64,000 bases of DNA from Flavobacterium buctense (GTDB lineage: Bacteria > Bacteroidota > Bacteroidia > Flavobacteriales > Flavobacteriaceae): assembly GCF_014486695.1 (NCBI RefSeq), contig NZ_JACTAB010000006.1, positions 1 to 64,000 of the forward strand. The letters run 5' to 3'. Each line of letters begins with the position of its first letter. The first letter of the stretch is position 1. Shown in pieces: positions 62,396 through 64,000 of this stretch. The position numbers and the translations under genes are program-made. The notes beneath the pieces were generated by a model. The model had not been told where the DNA came from. It saw only the letters and a program-made list of their open reading frames with translations, and did not search any database.

Positions 62396-62782
62396 AAGAT
62401 GTAGTGTCGTTAAAAATTACCGCTAACTCATCGATATATACCATAATCAAACAAGTCTATAACAAATATAAAAAAATTCCTTCTTGAATCGTTCCGTTAT
62501 TCTTTTTCGGGAGTCAGATATTCGGGTGTAACGGTCAGCAGATCAAAAATGGAACTCTGAAGTCCATTTGCTGTAGTCCGAAGCATTGCTGCAAGAGTCC
62601 GAAACTTGTTCGCGAGAATCCGAAGCTTTTTCGTGTGAGTCCGAAGCTCGTTTGAGGGAGTCCGAAGCTCGTTTGACGGCTGCGAAGGCTTGGAAATGCT
62701 GTAAAGTTGGTTTTTGGGTCAAAAAAGTTCTTTATCTATTACCTAATGAATGTTTTCTGTTTTTCAACTAACTTAATGAAGG
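62396..62782. other. Gene-free stretch between array 2 and the ABM-like gene
   Basis: It holds the cassette end (to 62427), about 140 nt of ordinary AT-rich DNA, the five-unit 21-bp minisatellite (62575-62679) and about 100 nt of flank. A 61-codon frame over the repeat (62586-62771) is low complexity (ESEA repeats) and not supported as a gene. Confidence 0.6.
62575..62679. repeat. 21-bp minisatellite, five units
   Basis: Units start at 62575, 62596, 62617, 62638 and 62659. They share AGTCCGAAGC-type openings with variable 3' parts; the last two units differ at one base. The period is exactly 21 bp, and GC is higher than in the surroundings. Confidence 0.9.
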
Positions 62783-63172
62783 CTAAAACACTTTCTCCAC
62801 TTGCCACAAAGAAATCTCCGGTGGTCCGGCTAAAAAGTTTCGGGCATTGGTAATGAATTGTTGTAAATGAGGTGTTTTCATATGCTCGTTTCCGTAATAA
62901 ACAGCATCTTGCCATTCTTCATAAAGCAAAATATTCGTTGGGTCTTTGGGGTCAACATGGAGTTTGATACTCACAAAATGAGGCTCTTTTTTAACTTCCT
63001 CAATCAATGCAGTTAAGTTATTGATAACTTCTTCACTTTTATTGGGTTGGGTTTTGTATTTCACCAAAACTATGGAGTTTTTTGAAGCTAAAGTTGATGG
63101 GTTATTCCAACTCAAACAAAGGAATGCCATCAACAGTATAAAAATCGGAAGTACTCTTTTGATCGTTTTCAT
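62783..63172 (-). CDS. Secreted antibiotic-biosynthesis-monooxygenase (ABM) domain protein
   Basis: 129 aa. A hydrophobic N-terminal segment (about 8-22, signal or anchor) precedes the ABM fold, with VLVKYKTQPNKSEEVINNL and LLYEEWQDAVYYGNEHMKTP then a Phe-rich helix. ABM proteins act as small monooxygenases or heme-degrading enzymes. The upstream in-frame ATG at 63253 is less likely. Confidence 0.8.
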   Translation of the reverse strand: MKTIKRVLPIFILLMAFLCLSWNNPSTLASKNSIVLVKYKTQPNKSEEVINNLTALIEEVKKEPHFVSIKLHVDPKDPTNILLYEEWQDAVYYGNEHMKTPHLQQFITNARNFLAGPPEISLWQVEKVF

Positions 63173-63228
63173 GAAGCTGGTTTTTGGTTGAATTGTAAAG
63201 GTAAGCAATTGGTGTTTAGGTCTATAAA

Positions 63229-63264
63229 TAAAAAATCCTTCATTGTTATACACAATAAAGGATT
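63229..63264 (-). terminator. Terminator after ridA
   Basis: AATCCTT-ATTGT pairs with ACAAT-AAGGATT, with one bulge each side, and a T-rich run follows on the minus strand. Confidence 0.7.
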
Positions 63265-63304
63265 CATCTATTTTTAATCTGTAAACTGAGACTGCGACTG
63301 TAGG

Positions 63305-63691
63305 CTATTTAATCGCTGTCATCGAAATCTCTACATTCACCCCTTTAGGCAAACCGGCTACTTGTACCGTTTCTCTTGCCGGAGCCGTACTTTCATCAAA
63401 GTAACTTCCGTACACAGCATTAATTCTGGCAAAGTCACCCATATCCATGATGAAAATAGTCGTTTTTACCACGTTGTCAAAAGTCATGTCAGCCGCTTCC
63501 AAAACCGCTTTCATGTTTTCCATTACTTGTTTGGTCTCAGTTTCGATATCGTCTAAAACCAATTCCATCGTACTCGGATTCAAAGCAATTTGGCCTGAGG
63601 TGAATAAAGTATTACCTACTAAAACCGCCTGGTTATAAGGTCCAATCGGTGCCGGTGCTTTGTCTGTAAAGATTATTTTTTTCTCACTCAT
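63305..63691 (-). CDS. ridA: RidA family enamine/imine deaminase
   Basis: 128 aa. Starts with APAPIGPYNQAVLVGNTLF and has GQIALNPSTMEL; the conserved Arg is in STAPARETVQVAGLPKGV. It hydrolyses reactive 2-aminoacrylate formed by PLP enzymes. It is 23 nt downstream of lptD and may be co-transcribed. Confidence 0.96.
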   Translation of the reverse strand: MSEKKIIFTDKAPAPIGPYNQAVLVGNTLFTSGQIALNPSTMELVLDDIETETKQVMENMKAVLEAADMTFDNVVKTTIFIMDMGDFARINAVYGSYFDESTAPARETVQVAGLPKGVNVEISMTAIK

Positions 63692-63714
63692 AATTCACAA
63701 TTTACAATTCACAA

Positions 63715-64000
63715 TTATCTTAAGGTTCTGTCCGGAAGCGAACGTCTGTCCCATTTGATGTCGCTCAACACACCGGATTTGATTCCGATAAAGAATCCCC
63801 AATAAGCATTCTCGCCAAACGGTACCCAGTTGAAATCCATACGCCAACTCAACAAATCTCGTTCAAATCTGAATTGGGTAAACGTAACACCTCTTTGAAC
63901 AAAGTCATATCCGGTGGACACCCCAATTTTCCATTTAGGCGTCAAATCAGTATTCATCGAAATCATGATTGAATTTCCGGTAATTTCTTGTTCCCTACTA
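63715..64000 (-). CDS. lptD: LptD-like outer-membrane LPS assembly protein (3' part)
   Basis: Only the last 94 codons are in the window; the frame stays open through base 64000. It shows amphipathic strands (GVSTGYDFVQRGVTFTQFRF, WRMDFNWVPFGENAYWGFFI) and ends SDIKWDRRSLPDRTLR, like the C-terminus of Bacteroidota LptD-type proteins. It would insert LPS into the outer membrane. The identification rests on this C-terminal part, so it is moderate. Confidence 0.7.
   Translation of the reverse strand, partial: SREQEITGNSIMISMNTDLTPKWKIGVSTGYDFVQRGVTFTQFRFERDLLSWRMDFNWVPFGENAYWGFFIGIKSGVLSDIKWDRRSLPDRTLR

Larger units (their letters stand above)
60338..62427 (-). mobile_element. Cassette array 2: four genes with attC-like sites
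   Basis: Order on the minus strand: leading edge TCGATGAGTTAG (62424-62435), lipoprotein gene, full site (61861-61991), membrane gene, full site (61211-61345), DUF4279-like gene, truncated site (60764-60787), DUF4279 gene, trailing half-site (60338-60366). Complementary flanks include GTTAGCGGTA with TACCGCTAAC. It has the same layout and polarity as array 1. No recombinase gene is present. Confidence 0.7.

Noticed and set aside
62586-62771. Possible 61-aa coding frame with ESEA repeats
   Set aside because: It is produced by the 21-bp repeat, has no family resemblance, and opposite frames are equally open.

Overview
The window looks like a chromosomal segment of Flavobacterium or a close relative (Bacteroidota). 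It is AT-rich, and genes carry no clear Shine-Dalgarno sequences. Several promoters match the Bacteroidota pattern TTG, a 19-22 nt spacer, then TAnnTTTG. Family content is typical of the group: bacillithiol BshB1, PspC/GIN-domain surface proteins, one-piece PurL, TamB, LptD and a full trp operon. No rRNA, CRISPR, transposase, phage gene or integrase was seen.

Layout. 1-7.9 kb: purL, a beta-helix lipoprotein, a thioesterase/isochorismate synthase pair (menaquinone route), bshB1 and tRNA-His. 8-12.4 kb: a minus-strand envelope cluster (DUF4870, PadR, PspC, two GIN proteins). 12.6-20 kb: DUF4442, an SDR, grpE-dnaJ, an ABC exporter and a porin. 20-29.4 kb: an aberrant receiver, sdaA, an alcohol dehydrogenase, TauE and TrhA membrane proteins, lipoproteins and yaaA. 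29.4-34 kb: an accessory region ending in a remnant of a second yaaA 3' end. It holds cassette array 1 and an XRE regulator with an operator array. 34.5-41.2 kb: trpEGDCFBA behind a readable attenuator with a WWW leader peptide. 41-51.8 kb: YceI/nitroreductase/MarR, rhodanese-NDH-2-VanX, AI-2E, an M43 protease, RsmE and TsaD. 51.9-59.7 kb: tamB, pfkA, gapA and an N-acetylglucosamine kinase. 60.3-62.4 kb: cassette array 2. 62.5-64 kb: a 21-bp minisatellite, a monooxygenase-like protein, RidA and the 3' end of lptD.

The most unusual content is the pair of cassette arrays (30.8-33.1 and 60.3-62.4 kb). Seven small minus-strand genes are separated by roughly 131-138 bp elements that begin with TAAC and end with GCTGTTA. 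Inner inverted arms resemble integron attC sites. For most of the genes, the bases just outside the gene are complementary to each other (for example GTTAGGAGC and GCTCCTAAC), as expected of excisable cassettes. Both arrays share a similar leading edge (TCGATnAGTTAG on the minus strand). The cargo is accessory: a HEPN-type protein, a PD-(D/E)XK-like DUF6602 protein, two DUF4279-like proteins, membrane proteins and a lipoprotein. No recombinase lies nearby. The remaining genes are mostly ordinary housekeeping functions.
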